Assembly: GCA_007844125.1 (NCBI GenBank)
Contig: CM017572.1
Span: 29,950,799 to 30,014,798, forward strand
Source of the DNA: Sinonovacula constricta
Lineage: Eukaryota; Mollusca; Bivalvia; Cardiida; Solecurtidae
Direction: 5' to 3'
DNA length: 64,000 nucleotides
Shown here: piece after piece, positions 36,840-57,679 of the stretch
Layout of the letters: each line of letters opens with the position of its first letter
How positions within the stretch are numbered: the stretch's first letter is position 1
Translations under genes and position numbers: made by a program
The notes under the pieces: model-generated
Told to the model about the DNA's origin: nothing
Databases searched by the model: none
The model's input: the letters and a program-made list of their open reading frames with translations, nothing else

Positions 36840-39150
36840 ATGTTTACACAAGTAAGAAAGTAAATGTTTTGCCTTGGAAACAATCACCCTGTTCATCAAA
36901 GTATACAGCCACATTATTTCTACTGGATGAAGAAAACCGATGTATGAATTACTTACATAATATATACCACTGATATCAACCCGACAAGGCAAAGTGATGA
37001 ATGCTAAAAAAGATCTGGGAATGTGACATTTTGACGACAGGGATATCCATTATTTACCTTCTGTTTAGTTTCTTAAGATAGTTCATTATGCATTAGTCCA
37101 TGTTGTTCACATCATTGGTTTTAACTAAAAAGCGTGCTCGTTTAAGCATTGGTGTGTTGGACCACGCCAAATTGTTGGTACCAGACATTGACTAAAAATG
37201 GCCACTGACTATATTTTAAAAGCCAACTTTTCATTGATAGTCTAAACAAGTTATGTAGTAAATTAATATACTTTTGGCAATTAAAATTGTTACATAAAAT
37301 GCATTATTGATGACTTCATGGTAGATAGGTAGTGTTCTGTTTCAAATTAGTTTAACCAAGTATGAAAGACTTATAAACATCTGTTGTAAATGCCCGGAAG
37401 ACAGATTGCTGGAGAAAAGGGTCTTTATTTATGTGTCATAATTATGTAATTATTACAATACCAAATGATTATTTTTATAAACTTCCTAACATTGTTTTTA
37501 AGCAACACATTTTTTGACAGTAAGAAAAGAGTTTTAATATTTTATTACATTTTCAGTTAAGTTTGTTTCATTTGTGTTTTCCTTAAATAAACATTGATGA
37601 TTTTAATATAAAGTGAATGCTTTTTGAGCAAGCATTAATTAATTGTTCTTAAATAATATTGTTGTTCATTTTTATATTTTTTAGTTAATTATCCAATTAA
37701 ACAATGCATGCAGACATATGAGGAGTATATTAAGAGTATTATTATTGTTTTATTCTTTCCAGTATTTGTTAATATAGTTATGTTAAAATCTAAAACATAT
37801 TATTCAAATAACTTTATTCAAATGACTTTCTCTATTCAATTAACTGGTCCCTAATATTGATAATCTGTTTTCTGATAAGTTTTCCTGTATAATTTTGTCA
37901 TTTACATATTTGTGTTTATTATTAAGCACTATCTAAATCTTCATGAAGCTTATGTTAGCTGGTTTCTTCTGTTTTAATAGACTGAAAAGTTATCATATTT
38001 ACCTTACACCATTATGTAGTTAATGCCATTATAATTTTTTTAACATATCTTTCTCAATAGTATTTTAAGTTCATGATTCTAACATAATATTTACCATCTC
38101 TGGTACTAACATAAAAAATAAATTGTAAATTTTATTAAATACCCATAATTTCGAACCATTTTAGCACATATACTCACTTCTCATAGTTTCTTGATTTCGT
38201 TCTTAACTATACCCAAACGGTAGATATGTTTGATTTTTGCTCAATCCCCTTAGAAATAGATTTTATCATGGGATAGGTTTAAATGGGCAACCATAAGAAA
38301 GAAAAAATCAATTAAATTGGTTATGTACCAGTTTAGAAAATCATCATTTATTGTGTCTTTGTGGTCTCTTCTGTATGTTTTATAGCATGAATTTCAAAAC
38401 TCATGGTTGAGTAACTGAAATGGTATGTATTTAAATACAGAATTTATTGTGAATGTGAAATGCAGAAATTAAACAAAATAAATTAATGGATTCATGAGAA
38501 AACACTTCCTTCTCCAGATATTTGATTGTTGAAAGCAAAGCCACATTTTTTGTTTATTGCTATTGTGTTGGAGTTTAAAGCTTGTTTTTTGGTTACAGAG
38601 ATGCTTAGTAGCAGGACACATAATTCACAGTTCAACAGTACTGGAGAATATTTGAAGTGTCTGAGAAGGTTTAGGTTCTTAGGTTGACAGTTTATCCATT
38701 TTGTTTATAAAGACAACTCAAACTAATGCTAGCATTCTTCATGTAGGTGTTCTGTAGTAATAATGCCTATCTTGAAATGATGTCAGACATTTTTCTGACA
38801 GACATTTTTCTGATGACATTCATTTGTAAAATAAAATATTTTTATATACAGTTTTATCACTTATCTTTGTAAATAAATAAATAAAACATTTGTTAGCCAA
38901 ATGACTTTGAGTCTTAGTTTTATTGTCATAGAGAATTGCCACTGTCATCCATGGGTCACTTTATTTGCCACACATATGAAAAACATTTTCAATTTCAGCT
39001 AGTCAAGAAGATTCTTTAAAGTACCCCGCTAATAAAAGCCATTAAATAACCATGATAATCTTACCTACAGTTTATAGAAGTTAGTGTACTTTTCAATAAG
39101 CTGATATTTATGCACGAGATTTGTACAATATTGACAGGTTGACAGCTATA
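36840..39150. other. AT-rich stretch without a supported gene
   Basis: No splice-bounded exon or RNA was found. ACATTTTTCTGA is duplicated near 38780-38810. A 90-codon plus-strand frame at 39164-39436 has no domain and no context and is not called. Confidence 0.4.
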
Positions 39151-39439
39151 AAATAATAAGCTAATGAGGATAAAAACACTAATTAGCCACATATTATGTG
39201 CTTTGCAAGTTCATGATTGTCATATTCAGAAAGTTAGTACCAAAATTGATCTGAAATTCGTTATGCAATTATCTGAAGGCCTTCTGAAAATACAAAATGT
39301 TGGTAAAATCTATTCAAATGCTAAAACTAATTTGATGGCTAACGAATACCCCCACCCACCCCTTGTCTATAGATCTCTTACATCAACGTCTAATATATTG
39401 TTAAAAGATGTAAAGATTCCTGAAATTTTCATCTGACCA

Positions 39440-39615
39440 TTAACAGCTGGTGCACAGGTTCCCATAAAACTATAGCTAATTGTGAGTTTCATCAACATTG
39501 ACGCAGAACGGTAGGAGAAGAAGCCTGGACAAAAGTGTGTCCATGGATGGACAGACGGACAACCAGTTTCCAGTATACCCCTCCCAAACTTCGTTGTGAG
39601 GGGTATAATAAAGTA
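39440..39615. repeat. Dispersed-type repeat ending in a perfect 10-bp hairpin
   Basis: A GC-richer block in AT-rich sequence: GTCCATGGATGGACAGACGG, then TTTCCAGTA, then TATACCCCTC with its exact inverse GAGGGGTATA at the end (about 39577-39607). It has the look of the 3' end of an interspersed element, but I cannot name the family. Confidence 0.45.
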
Positions 39616-39619
39616 TCTA

Positions 39620-42240
39620 ATAACATAATAAAACTAATTTACAAGGCCTTAAAAGATGCAATATAAAAAAAACACACTCATAACAACAAAAACAAAACTT
39701 GTGTCATAGTGATGTAATTACTTTTTACTCATACACTACTAAAATAAACTGGGTTGCAGTTGGTCAGATTTGCATTTTTTTTTTCTGTGTTTGTGTGTGT
39801 GTATGTAAAACATCAATTTTTTGTTGAATCATACTGTCTTATAGACTAAAGCATTTCCTCTGATCACTAGATTTTATGCGCACATGTCCTTAAAAAGATT
39901 GTTTTGACAAGGTTGGGAGAATCAAAATCATTGTGACACTTTCTAACATTTTGTAGCCATTTTAAGCTTTTCCTAGTATCATCACCAAACTGTGCATGCA
40001 GTAACATATATGTGTCTTAGAAGCTTAATACTAACGCCATAGTAATATATATAAAGTGTGAATTTTGTGCCACGCACTTGTATAAAACTGACCAAGGCGC
40101 TTTTACAAAGGCGAAAATACTTTGAATCACGTATTGCCATTATTTTTTAATACCACATTACTATCCAACACATACCCTTTTAGTTAGTTTCTTGGTATAC
40201 TGCAAAATATATAATAGATTATGGCTATCTCGGAATGTGTAGGTAATGAGTGTAATGATAATTCAAGGTGAAATTATCCACGTATCATTTTTATCTAACA
40301 CAAATTATTTAAATAGTTAAGCCCAAAGCAGTATGTGATTATGCGAACATCATTTTTAATTAATGATTTTAAATTTGCTGGTATGAATAGAGAAACGTGC
40401 CTATGAAACATATATAGTGAGATCAATAAGCTTCAGCATAGCTTCTTGCAAAGGCGGATAGTCCATGTTTTCAACCTGTTTAATAATTGTGTTAGGTCAG
40501 AGACTTCACAGTAAAAGAATTGTTCAAATTGTTGCCTGGCCACATCTTGATTAAGAAGACTTGGCCAAATAATGGTTCTTCAGCACAACTAAATTATTCC
40601 ATGTACCGACGCTGGTCGGTGAAAATACCTTCAATGTCTATTCTACCGTCTTGTATATATTTTGATAAGCAATAAATAAAATGAATACTTGATGCCTTTT
40701 TACATTATAGGGTTTGTGTGCTTCTTGAAGTGCCCTACCAACTTTCACCTCTGACACGTTTATTCCTTCTGACGCCGGACTTATTTTTCTTCCGTATGAA
40801 GGACAGCCTTTAACACATATTAAAACAATCCGTGAAAAGCTAATCTAATCTTATCTAAAACATATCTAATTAACGAAGGCTGTGACAAAATGCACTTATT
40901 TACAAGCAATTACAAGTATTATATATTTATGGAAATGATATTTAAGTATGACAAAATTGTTTAATAGTGACATATTGTATGTTGATTATTGCAAAAACAA
41001 TCATACATCACAGGCCTGAAGAACTTAATCATTTTGAAAGCGTCACACTAAAGAAACGTTCACCTTGGTGAAGTAGAATTTTTTTAAGTATTTCAATGTT
41101 ATTTTCTGGATTTTTTATTTAACTAAAAGAACAAACGACTGTATGCAAGAAAATTTACATCCAAAAATGTTCTATCATTTTAAAACAGTTTCAGATCTAC
41201 TTTATGATGACGCTGCAACGTCTGCATGTTGTCCGAAGTCTCTAAAATAGTACATGATACGTAGTGCGAAACTGATATCTTCATCTCAAGATTATTCAAG
41301 AAAATATATCGTGTATATCTAGAGTTGATGTTCCGCTTATGTTGGAGATTGCATTATGTATGAGAACAATGGCATTTATTGTATAATTGTATCGTAATAA
41401 AACCACTAAACATATTATTGGCAGAACTCTTTCTAATACAGATGACACAAAACATATGAAACATGCCTATTTGCAAACATCATGTATTTAAAGATGTATA
41501 TGTGATACGACACTTTTAAAATATTACAAATTTTCACCTTCTCCACAGTCGATTGCAAAGCGGTTCCCAATACTTCATCCTAGACTAGAGGCCCTCCTCT
41601 GCCAACACCATTTTCAACCAAGAATTTCCAAAATGTACTTTCTGAAAACTCTCGTTGTTCCTTGTAATAAGTTTAAGAAATGTAGACACCTTGTCTAACC
41701 ATGTCGTTCAGTATTTTCTCTCACCTCCACATGGTTAGGCTTAAGTGACGCCATTATAGGCTATATAATTACCACCTACTGAACAATCGTGCATGATTCC
41801 GCACTCTTTATGCACGAACTCTGTAAGCATTCTGTATATATCCAAGTATAGGCGAAAAACATTAAAAAATGAAATAAATGATAAATAAAATTATAAGTGG
41901 AAAATACGTGATAGAAATATGAAAATTGGAAACTAAATGAGAAACGTGAAGTAGAAACTTAATGAGAAATGTCAAACAAGAAGTTTGCATTAGAACATAA
42001 AAACTTACTTTTGTACATAGGTCTACTTGACAGTCAATGTATCCGATTAGTTCAACCCAGTAGGCATTTTCTTCTAAGTTAATTAATTTTAGATTTCGTA
42101 TATGGGGTTTTATGCATGTTATTTAATTATTGTTATTAAATGTCTGCGTATTGACTTTCATATACTGTTTGCTCTTATAGACATATTTTAGACTGGGTAT
42201 GGCATAATGCAGGGTGTTCATGGCATGCTAAACAAAGTGA
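39620..42240. other. AT-rich stretch, nothing well supported
   Basis: One frame after an ATTATAG acceptor-like site at about 40710-40812 (VCVLLEVPYQLSPL, ending in a stop) could be a terminal exon, but no partner exon was found. Confidence 0.3.
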
Positions 42241-42246
42241 AAACAA

Positions 42247-42255
42247 CAAGAGAGG

Positions 42256-42298
<43 letters not shown>

Positions 42299-42300
42299 GG
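42247..42300. repeat. (GA)n microsatellite
   Basis: An interrupted AGAGGGAGAAAG start, then about 18 uninterrupted GA units. Confidence 0.95.
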
Positions 42301-42470
42301 TTCACGCGTACGTACATGTATGCTCGGGTGTTTTTGTACATGAATTGGTATATTTGCAAGGCATGTATATACAATGTAAATAAAAACTTAGTTTCATATA
42401 AACAAGAGTCGGTACAAAATGAAGATATATAAAAGGATATAACAGAATTATTAGTTTGATAATCTACGGT

Positions 42471-42734
42471 TTAATATACTAATAAACAAAATTGCGTGTA
42501 ACCATTTAACACAAAATGTTCAAATTTTAGGTTATTAAAATAGAAAGTTTTATCTATGTCGACCAAATGGTTTGAAATGTTCATTTGAAAGACTCTTAAC
42601 ACATGTCTGGCTGACCCACCGGCGCAAAGACGATCTGGTGGATGAACAATTTCAGCGACTAAATGTATCCGTTTATATATTATCAGTTCGCATTGGAGCA
42701 AATGCATGCAAACTGTTCCGTCGATAGAGCGCAT
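42471..42734 (-). CDS. Hypothetical 87-codon frame, weak support
   Basis: An ATG-to-stop frame starting MRSIDGTVCMHLLQCEL and containing EIVHPPDRLCAGGSARH. The part near 42600-42660 is GC-richer than its surroundings, which is the only support. There is no domain, no splice-site evidence and no homologous frame elsewhere in the window. It may be chance or a mobile-element scrap. Confidence 0.2.
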   Translation of the reverse strand: MRSIDGTVCMHLLQCELIIYKRIHLVAEIVHPPDRLCAGGSARHVLRVFQMNISNHLVDIDKTFYFNNLKFEHFVLNGYTQFCLLVY

Positions 42735-42739
42735 TTTAT

Positions 42740-44860
42740 AAATCTGTAGATTTAATCATGGCAGCAAATAAGGACAGAAATACATTGGTACAAAGTCCAT
42801 TACCTGGTTATCATGCTTCAGTATAACATGTTATGTTAATGCGATTGATTTTCCGCGATCTTAAAATGTCACACTTCAGTCTTTGGAATAAAACATATTT
42901 ACTTTAATACAGTATTTTACTTCATAAAATTTCATACGGTTAGCTTTAATGTATTATACAAGGCATTAAAGCGGCATTAAAAATAAGGACAATGACAATA
43001 AAATCAGCAGATCTTTACTTCTATCATAGATATATAAATTTAATACGGTACTAAAATATGTAAGAGATAACAATAAACCAGTGTTATAAACAGAATAGAA
43101 ATCAAAGAAGACCTTTTATATTTAATGTATACATGTAAAATTACTTTTAAATTATATTTCTGTACCATGATTATATGGTAGACATAACAACCGTATATGT
43201 ATATATCGATCGAACCTCAAAATGCAGTGTGCCTATACGGCATTTTTCTGCCTGGCATTTACTAGGCTATTAAGAAAAGGTCCTATCAAAATTTCCAGAT
43301 TTTTAAAATTTAATCTTCCTCTAGACAAAGGCAAACAGGTTAAATGTAAATGTGACAAAAACTTGTTAAGATATAATTATAATTGTAAATATGTACAATA
43401 GATATTGTTTTACTTATATTAAATTACCATTTGCTTAAATATTTTAATAACTGGTAGATTGTGCATTATCATTACAGGAAATGTTCTATGAATTTTACCT
43501 TCTCAACGTATGTACTTATAAAAGTAGTTCACCTTATTGTCTGTTTGTAGATTCACCTTTGCATTCCTATCTGAATCAAACAGAAATCTGTTATTTATTG
43601 CATGGTTATATATTTACTTCGGTAATTTTTTTTAGCTTATGTTCAATGTTACTCTCAGTCATAAATGAATATATTTATTTAATGTTTGTGAAGGTCCAAC
43701 TTTGAATAAGTACATTATAATTTGATAACATTCCTTTAATCATGATTATATAACATTCAACAAAAGAAAATCAAAATGGTATTGATAATAATGTGAAAAA
43801 CGAAATAAGGTTTATCTTTTTTATTATTATTGCATTCCATTCATGCATTTCAAATAACTCAAATACATCAGACATGTAGAAAACATACACACAACAAATT
43901 GGATTGTAATGAAACATGGACTGAGAAATGAAAACACTTATCTACAAGTAAGCAGTTTATTCTTTGCAAGCCTTTACCAAGATTTTTTGGAACAATGTTA
44001 TACAATGCAAAAAAATGAAACTCAAGGCAACTAGCATAACCAGCAAAAACATCACTATTTGTTTCCTATAATAACATTGCAAATTACAGAAAATCTTGAA
44101 TTAATTCAGTGTCATTGATTTGATTAGAAAAAATTCATCAAAATAAAAATTCGCCTATTTTCAGAAGTTTCTACAGACTTGAAAGTGACCTGTAACATTG
44201 TTGACCCCTCTTTCACTGTTTATTTGTTTGGACAAAAAACAGAATTTTGTTAAGCCCTAATGAATAAAAAGACACATCCTTGAAGTTGTCATGTAATGAC
44301 CAATCAAGTAAATAATAGTTGTTACTTGATCATACATAAATCAATTTCCGAATATCTACAGATATTTGTTGAACAATAAGGATTTTATAAATAAAGTTGT
44401 AAACTTATCCAAGAACATGTCTAAAATTATATTCCATTCCATCCTTTTGAATTAGAAATTAAAATGCCCATTTTATTCCTATTTCTTTCAAAAGTAATTT
44501 ATCAAAAACTAAACATCCATGGATGAACTGAAATGTGACAACTATATGCTCAATCACTATTTACACCAGTCTTCCAACAGGTAGTGTTTAACAAACTCTT
44601 CGCTTCTTATAACCCAGATTGAGCGGCATGTATGTAGCTAAGGGAACGTGGCTAAGTGATCTCAAGTTCCTAGAGTTTGAGTTCCAATAGAAGCGTTTAT
44701 TTTTGTGAGGCAGCTTAACAGAAGCATACAGTGTAATGACTCCATCAGAATATTGATATGCACCATTTAAAAACCCAGAAGTTTACATACAAACTGTAAA
44801 GTAACACATGTAAGTTGCAAATAAGGGCATTCTTTAACTTTAAAAAAACTTGTATGGTGT
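42740..44860. other. AT-rich stretch without a supported gene
   Basis: Chance frames only. GACAAAGGCAAACAGGTTAAA at about 43323 resembles CTACAAAGGCAAACATGGTA at about 54728, so a weak dispersed repeat is present in both places. A block at 44640-44690 (GTGGCTAAGTGATCTCAAG) is faintly tRNA-like. Confidence 0.35.
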
Positions 44861-44867
44861 GTGTATT

Positions 44868-44873
44868 CTTTAT
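44868..44873 (-). promoter_or_regulatory. AATAAA poly(A) signal of the minus-strand gene
   Basis: The hexamer lies about 9 bases after the TGA of the last exon (44882-44884) on the minus strand. Confidence 0.5.
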
Positions 44874-44881
44874 TATTTCTA

Positions 44882-52112
<7,231 letters not shown>

Positions 52113-52554
52113 CTGAAAGTAGATTAGCAATAAATTCACCAACCCCTGGATAGCCTTGGCATTGTTTATCCCCTCTTGCACAAGTTAATTGATCAATATT
52201 CTATTCATGTAAATAATTAATTGAAGAAAAAAGACAACAACAAAGACTGTAATACTGGTATATGATATATTTTCATTGAATTGTAGCCAAGTATTCAGAC
52301 TTGATAGGGAGAGAATGTGTAAAAGTGTCAGCTGCCCAATTAGCAAAGGGTTATGGGTTTGAGTCACTGACTGGCTGCATATTTTTCTCTATATGCCCTA
52401 TTAGACTCCGACATACATGATCGTGGTTTATCTGTTACAAGTGCTAGAAGAGTGCATGTGAGCTGCTTGTACAGTATTATCTGTGGAAGTTTGAGGATAT
52501 TTCAAGTTGCCCAGGGTCTATGTAAGTGAAGGATAAGGAGAAAATGTGTAAGAA

Positions 52555-52625
52555 GCCAGGTTAGCTCAGTTGTTTGATAACTTGCCCTAATTGAGTCGGT
52601 TTGAGTTTTAGACTGTTTGCAGATT
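52555..52625 (+). mobile_element. Second tRNA-like SINE head
   Basis: GGTTAGCTCAGTTGTTTGA (box A) and GTCGGTTTGAGTTTTA (degenerate box B). A weaker head lies at about 52312-52370. All lie in the right-arm interval that is absent from the left arm. Confidence 0.4.
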
Positions 52626-53790
52626 TACACCCACCCACCCCAACACACACTATTTTTCTGAACTACAAACAATAAAAATTTATAGCAGTATTCAGCTTTG
52701 TTGTGCAATGTTCATCTTATTTGATGGAATGTGTCTCGCTTCACCAATGGGTACAGCACCAACAGAATTCCGGTTCATCTTGTTATTTGTTTTTAGACAA
52801 AAACACTATTCTGATCAGTACAGTACGACACTTAACATGAGGAAAGCAGTACACCAGATTTTCTATATTAACAACCGATGGTAACATAGCCTCCCAGCCC
52901 ACACTGTTCGTTGTGGCTGTACCAGTAAATGATAACAGACAGTTGTCAATAAGCCACCAATAACAGTTGGAAATGCATTTTGTCTTTGCAACATTGTGGT
53001 CTGAGAAATCTTGACCTTAGGAGAGTTGTTGTCCTGGCAAAGTGGTTGAAATCATCAACTGGTATTCCATATGCCTTGAATTTAGTTGCGGTCAGGGCAA
53101 GAACATTCATGTCGGAAGAACTTTCAGTTTAGTTTTCTTGACATGTGGTGTGCAGGAGGGCCTACCCAGAAATTTGTTTTGGATTTTCTCTATCTGTAAA
53201 ATCAAAATGTTGTTAAAATGCCAATAATTTTGTCACTGCATAGTGCTTTGAAACTTGACCTGGTTTGAAGTTTATATGACCATTTTTTTTGTTAGTGGCA
53301 TATCCACAGTTTACCTCTCTGGTCTTGAAATACCCTTGTATTCTTATCGATCTAGCCTTATTTTCCAGAATTTAAGAATACACATCCCAGAACTGGTCTG
53401 TTTATGTTTTAATATTCTCTCTGGTCTATATATATAAACGCATAATCGTATATACATAGATGAAGTATATAAAACATACCAAATGTTTGAAAGAAATAGA
53501 TATTAATAACTGATATGAACGTAAGTAATGTACAACTACAACTGTAGAAATACAACACAGACCAACCTGCTTCCGACTCTGTGACCGAAGGCTTTTGTCT
53601 CGACTCTGCTAAAAGTTTGTTAAAGGATAATCATTAACGCGTGATGTTCTAAATCGGCAAATGTGTCTATTACAGAAAGAAAATGTATTTTTACCATGGA
53701 AATACTACCAAATAATATCAACGCCAGTAAAGATGAATGTCAGCACACTTATTCTGGCCGCCATTGAAACTTGTGTATCTTGTCATGCTA

Positions 53791-54401
53791 GTTACTTCCC
53801 TTGCCGGGCCAAGCGATCGCAGCGCCACTCGTTTTTCGTTTTGTGAAACGGTAAACGGTGAGAGTTGTCCTTTTTTCAGCTACATTTTTACGTTAGGAAA
53901 ACGGTTTGGAATATATATGTTTGTTTTTTGTTTTTTAAATTCGATATAGAAAAACAAAAAAAGGACATACTGTACCTTTTCCGTTTTTCTTACTAGAAAA
54001 GCAAAAATGAAAAATGAAAAGACGGTATATACACGGACCGACATGTTACTGATCAAGGGCGAACTGTTACCGATCAAGGGCGTCCTGTTACCAGTTAAGG
54101 GAGGGTGAAGTGTTACTAATTCTTCTCGAGTTGGTCTCTCCTTTTTAATTTATAAATGCCAGTAATATCTAGCTTGTAAACGCCGATAATTCGCTCGATT
54201 AGCTGATATTCCCTTCAGGATCCAGTCGAATGACGATTCGCCAGGTCCTTCTTTAAATCTGTTAGCTTGAAATGGTCGAATTCTTAGTTGGTTACACAAG
54301 CTTCGTTGATTTCTTTGTCCGTGTCCGCCATCTTTTTTTTTTTACTTAGTCCCCAGAGGCTCGGCGGCGAGTAGCCTCCCTTTGAATTCAAGGGAAGTAA
54401 C
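53791..54401. mobile_element. Segment bounded by perfect 13-bp inverted repeats
   Basis: GTTACTTCCCTTG (53791-53803) is the exact inverse of CAAGGGAAGTAAC (54389-54401). The 611-bp interval contains poly-T/A stretches, three related AACTGTTACCGATCAAGGGCG units and the SAP-like frame. No clear target duplication is visible. The left arm keeps one of the two ends (29852-29864). Confidence 0.45.
54116..54331 (-). pseudogene. SAP-domain-like first-exon relic with two stops
   Basis: Minus strand from ATG at 54331 (AAGATGGCGG context): MADTDKEINEACVTN, stop (TAA), EFDHFKLTDLKKDLANRHS, stop (TGA), REYQLIERIIGVYKLDITG to TAG at 54116-54118. The middle matches the SAP motif pattern (L-x-x-x-D-L-K-x-x-L-x-x-R ... 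L-I-E-R-I) used for DNA binding in chromatin proteins and in some transposon proteins. All three pieces stay in one frame over 72 codons, so only the two stops break it. It lies in a part of the right arm with no partner in the left arm. Readthrough or sequencing error is possible but less likely than decay. Confidence 0.45.
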
Positions 54402-54429
54402 CGAGTTATCGGACTGCCCAATTAGTTTA

Positions 54430-55640
54430 TAATGCGAATCAAAAAAGAACTATAGAACAATCATCATTATAGAAAAATTATCGTCATTCAGCAATGCTTT
54501 AAATCAAGTAAACAGTACATATTAACGTCTGATTCTATTCAAAATGTTAAGCAGTTCATTATAATGTTGCAACTATTTTAGACTTCCAATACAAATGTGC
54601 TTAAATCAACAACCCACACAAGTGGTTATCACTTTAATAAGGGAGATAAATCTGTCAAAACCATATCAAGGGTACTTTTAAATTCTACCCCTTTAGCTGC
54701 AATGTCAATAGGTAAATGTAATCTATCTACAAAGGCAAACATGGTAAATGTAAATATGACAAAAAAACAGAGACTAGTTGGGACAAATACGACGTTCCTG
54801 GTCCTTTGTGACCTCGGTGACGTTTGTCACATGATTGGCTTTACCCTTAAGTGATCAGTTACTATCCAAATTGATTCCTGTCAAAATTAAAGCGCTTATA
54901 CGTCCGAGATTAAAATGGCTAACATTTTAAAGGAGCACATTTTAGCAATGTAAATGCATCTTTTGTATATTTAAAACACTCGCTTCTAATGCATATGCAG
55001 CGAACATGTTGTTAGTGATCCGCTACACCCAAAATGACTGTATATAAATGTGTAAAGTCTGATGAATTGATGACCACGCCTCCTGATAAATATTTATAGG
55101 CCATTTAATACCAACTGGTAAGGTGTTTGTATTAGATAGTGTATACATATTTATAAGGTGGTGTGAAGATCCCACCCATCAGACCGCATTAATTTATGTC
55201 AAACCCCAACTGTCATTTTCGGGTAGAGGCTTGAAATAAATTTGTGCGGCCGTATATTAATAAGTACACAAGGTCCTTATGAATATTTATGCACGTCTGA
55301 CACCAACAGGTATGATAAATTCATACATCTATGCATCATTACGTATTCATTACGAGTTCGCATAAAAGTTGCTTCAAAATATAAATTAGTGTGGTCTGAT
55401 AAAAAGATGCCTAAGGTCCATGGTCACAATTATGTTTATATGAATAAGAATCTAAGGTAGCACAATAATAAGGTTATATCATCTTAATAACTTATTTTAA
55501 TGCTAAATATAACAAGCTTTAGCCTCATCTTTTTTATAATAATGTTGATCCGAAGATACATATATTTATTAACTTGGATATACACATATATATTGATATT
55601 TCAATAAACATTCAGTATTGTATGTTATCCCTGTCACCAC
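54430..55640. other. AT-rich lead-in to the 57-bp array
   Basis: No supported gene. From about 55040 there are faint, widely spaced echoes of the array unit (CATCAGACCGCATTAA near 55178, TATTTATGCACGTCTGACACC near 55282). Confidence 0.4.
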
Positions 55641-55649
55641 TTAATTCTG

Positions 55650-57670
55650 TAAAACCAAGAACTTTACCTGTCGAAAGACTTATCAGACCGCATATGCTAA
55701 TGCTGTTGGACCATCTACCCTTACGTGCCGATGGGCTTATCAGACTGCATGTGTGGATGTTTATTACAAATCGAACCTTATGTGCTGATGGGCATATCAG
55801 ACTGTATGTGTTGATGTTTCTTAATAATCAAATATTATGTGCTGATGGGCTTATCAGACTGCATTTGTTGATGTATATATAGAATCGAGCCTTATGTGCT
55901 GATGGGCTTATCAGACTGCATGTGTTGATGTTTATTAAAAACCGAACATTTCGTGCTGATGGGCTTATCAGACTGCATGTGTGGATGTTTATTAAAAATC
56001 GAAATTTATGTGCTGATAGGCTTATCAGACTGCATGTGTTGATGTTTATTAAAAAGCGAACCGTATGTGCTGATGGGCTTATCAGACTGTATGTGTTGAT
56101 GTTTATTAAAAAGCGAACCTTATGTGCTGATGGGATTATTAGACTGCATGTGCTGATGTTTATTAAAAACCGAACATTTCGTGCTGAAGGGCTTATCAGA
56201 CTGCATGCGTTGATGTTTATTAAAAATCAAACCTTATGTGCTGATGGGCTTATCAGACTGCATGTGTTGATGTTTATTAAAAACCAAACCTTATGTGCTG
56301 ATGGGCTTATCAGACTGCCTGTTTTGATGTTTATTAAATACCGAACCTTATGTGCTGATGGGCTTATCAGACAGCATGTGTTGATGTTTATTAAAAATTG
56401 AACCTTATGTGCGGATGGGCTTATCAGATTGTATGTGTTGATGTTTATTTAAAATTGAACCTTATGTGCTGATGGGCTTATCAGACTGCATGTGTTGATG
56501 TTTATTAAAAATCAAACCTTACGTGTTGATGGGCTTATCAGACTGCATGTGTGGATGTTTATTTAAAATTGAAACTTATGTGCTGATGGGCTTATCAGAC
56601 TGCATGTGTGGATGTTTATTAAAATTGAAACTTATGTGCTGATGGGCTTATGAGACTGCATGTGTTGATGTTTATTAAAAATTGAACCTTACGTGTTGAT
56701 GGGCTTATCAGACTGCATGTGTTGAAGTTTATTAAAAATCGAACTTTACGTGTTGATGGGCTTATCAGACTGGATGTGTGGATCTTTATTTAGAATTGAA
56801 CCTTATGTGCTGATGGGCTTATCAGACTGCATGTGTTTATGTTTATTAAAAATCGAACCTTACATGTTGATGGGCTTATCAGACTGCATATGTGGACGTT
56901 TATTAAAATCGAACCTTATGAGTTGATGGTCTTATCAGAATGCATGTGTGGATGTTTATTAAAAATCGAACCTAACAGGTTGATGGGCTTATCAGACTGC
57001 ATGTGTGGATGTTTATTAAAAATCGAACCTTATGTGCTGATGGGCTTGTCAGACTGCATGTCTTGATGTTTATTATAAATCGAACCTTACGTGCTGATGG
57101 GCTTATCAGACAGCATGTGTGGATGTTTATTAAAAATCGAACCTTACGTGTTGATGGGCTTATCAGACTGCATGTGTGGATGTTTATTAAAAATCGAACC
57201 TTATGTGCTGATGGGCTTATCAGATTGTAAGTGTTGATGTTAATTAAAAATCGACCCTTACGTGCTGATGGGCTTATCAGACTTCATGTGTTGGTGTTTA
57301 TTAAAAATTGAACCTTATGTACTGATGGGCTTATCAGACTGCATGTGTTGATGTTAATAAACATTGGACCTTACGTGTTGATGGGCTTATCAGACTGCAT
57401 TTTTTATGTTTATTAAAAATCGAACCTTATATGCTGATGGGCTTATAAAATTTTATGTGTTGATGTTTATTAAAAATCGAACCTTATGTGCTGATCGGCT
57501 AATCAGATTGTATGTGTTGGTGTTAATAAACATTGGACCTTATCTGTTGATGGGCTTATTAGACTGCATGTGTTGATGTTTATTTAACATCAAATCTTAA
57601 GTGGTTATGCACATGTTAGACGCATGCATTGGTATTTATTAAATATCAAATCTTACGTGTTGATTTGCTA
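55650..57670 (+). repeat. 57-bp tandem array, about 35 copies
   Basis: The unit contains GCTGATGGGCTTATCAGACT and GATGTTTATTAAAAATCGAA with a 57-bp period. As 57 is 19 codons, the same plus frame stays open across units (102, 159 and 75 codons), giving a 19-residue motif with ADGLIRLHVLMFIKN. Indels and stops break it at 55880, 56400, 56800 and 57230. End copies are the most diverged. No exon signals flank it, so I treat it as a satellite. Confidence 0.93.
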
Positions 57671-57679
57671 ATCAGACTA

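Noticed and set aside
52946..53110. 54-codon minus-strand frame (MNVLALTATKFKAYG) as the first exon of the minus gene
   Set aside because: No good donor in a fitting phase; the homologous left-arm sequence has no matching frame, so no coding constraint is visible.
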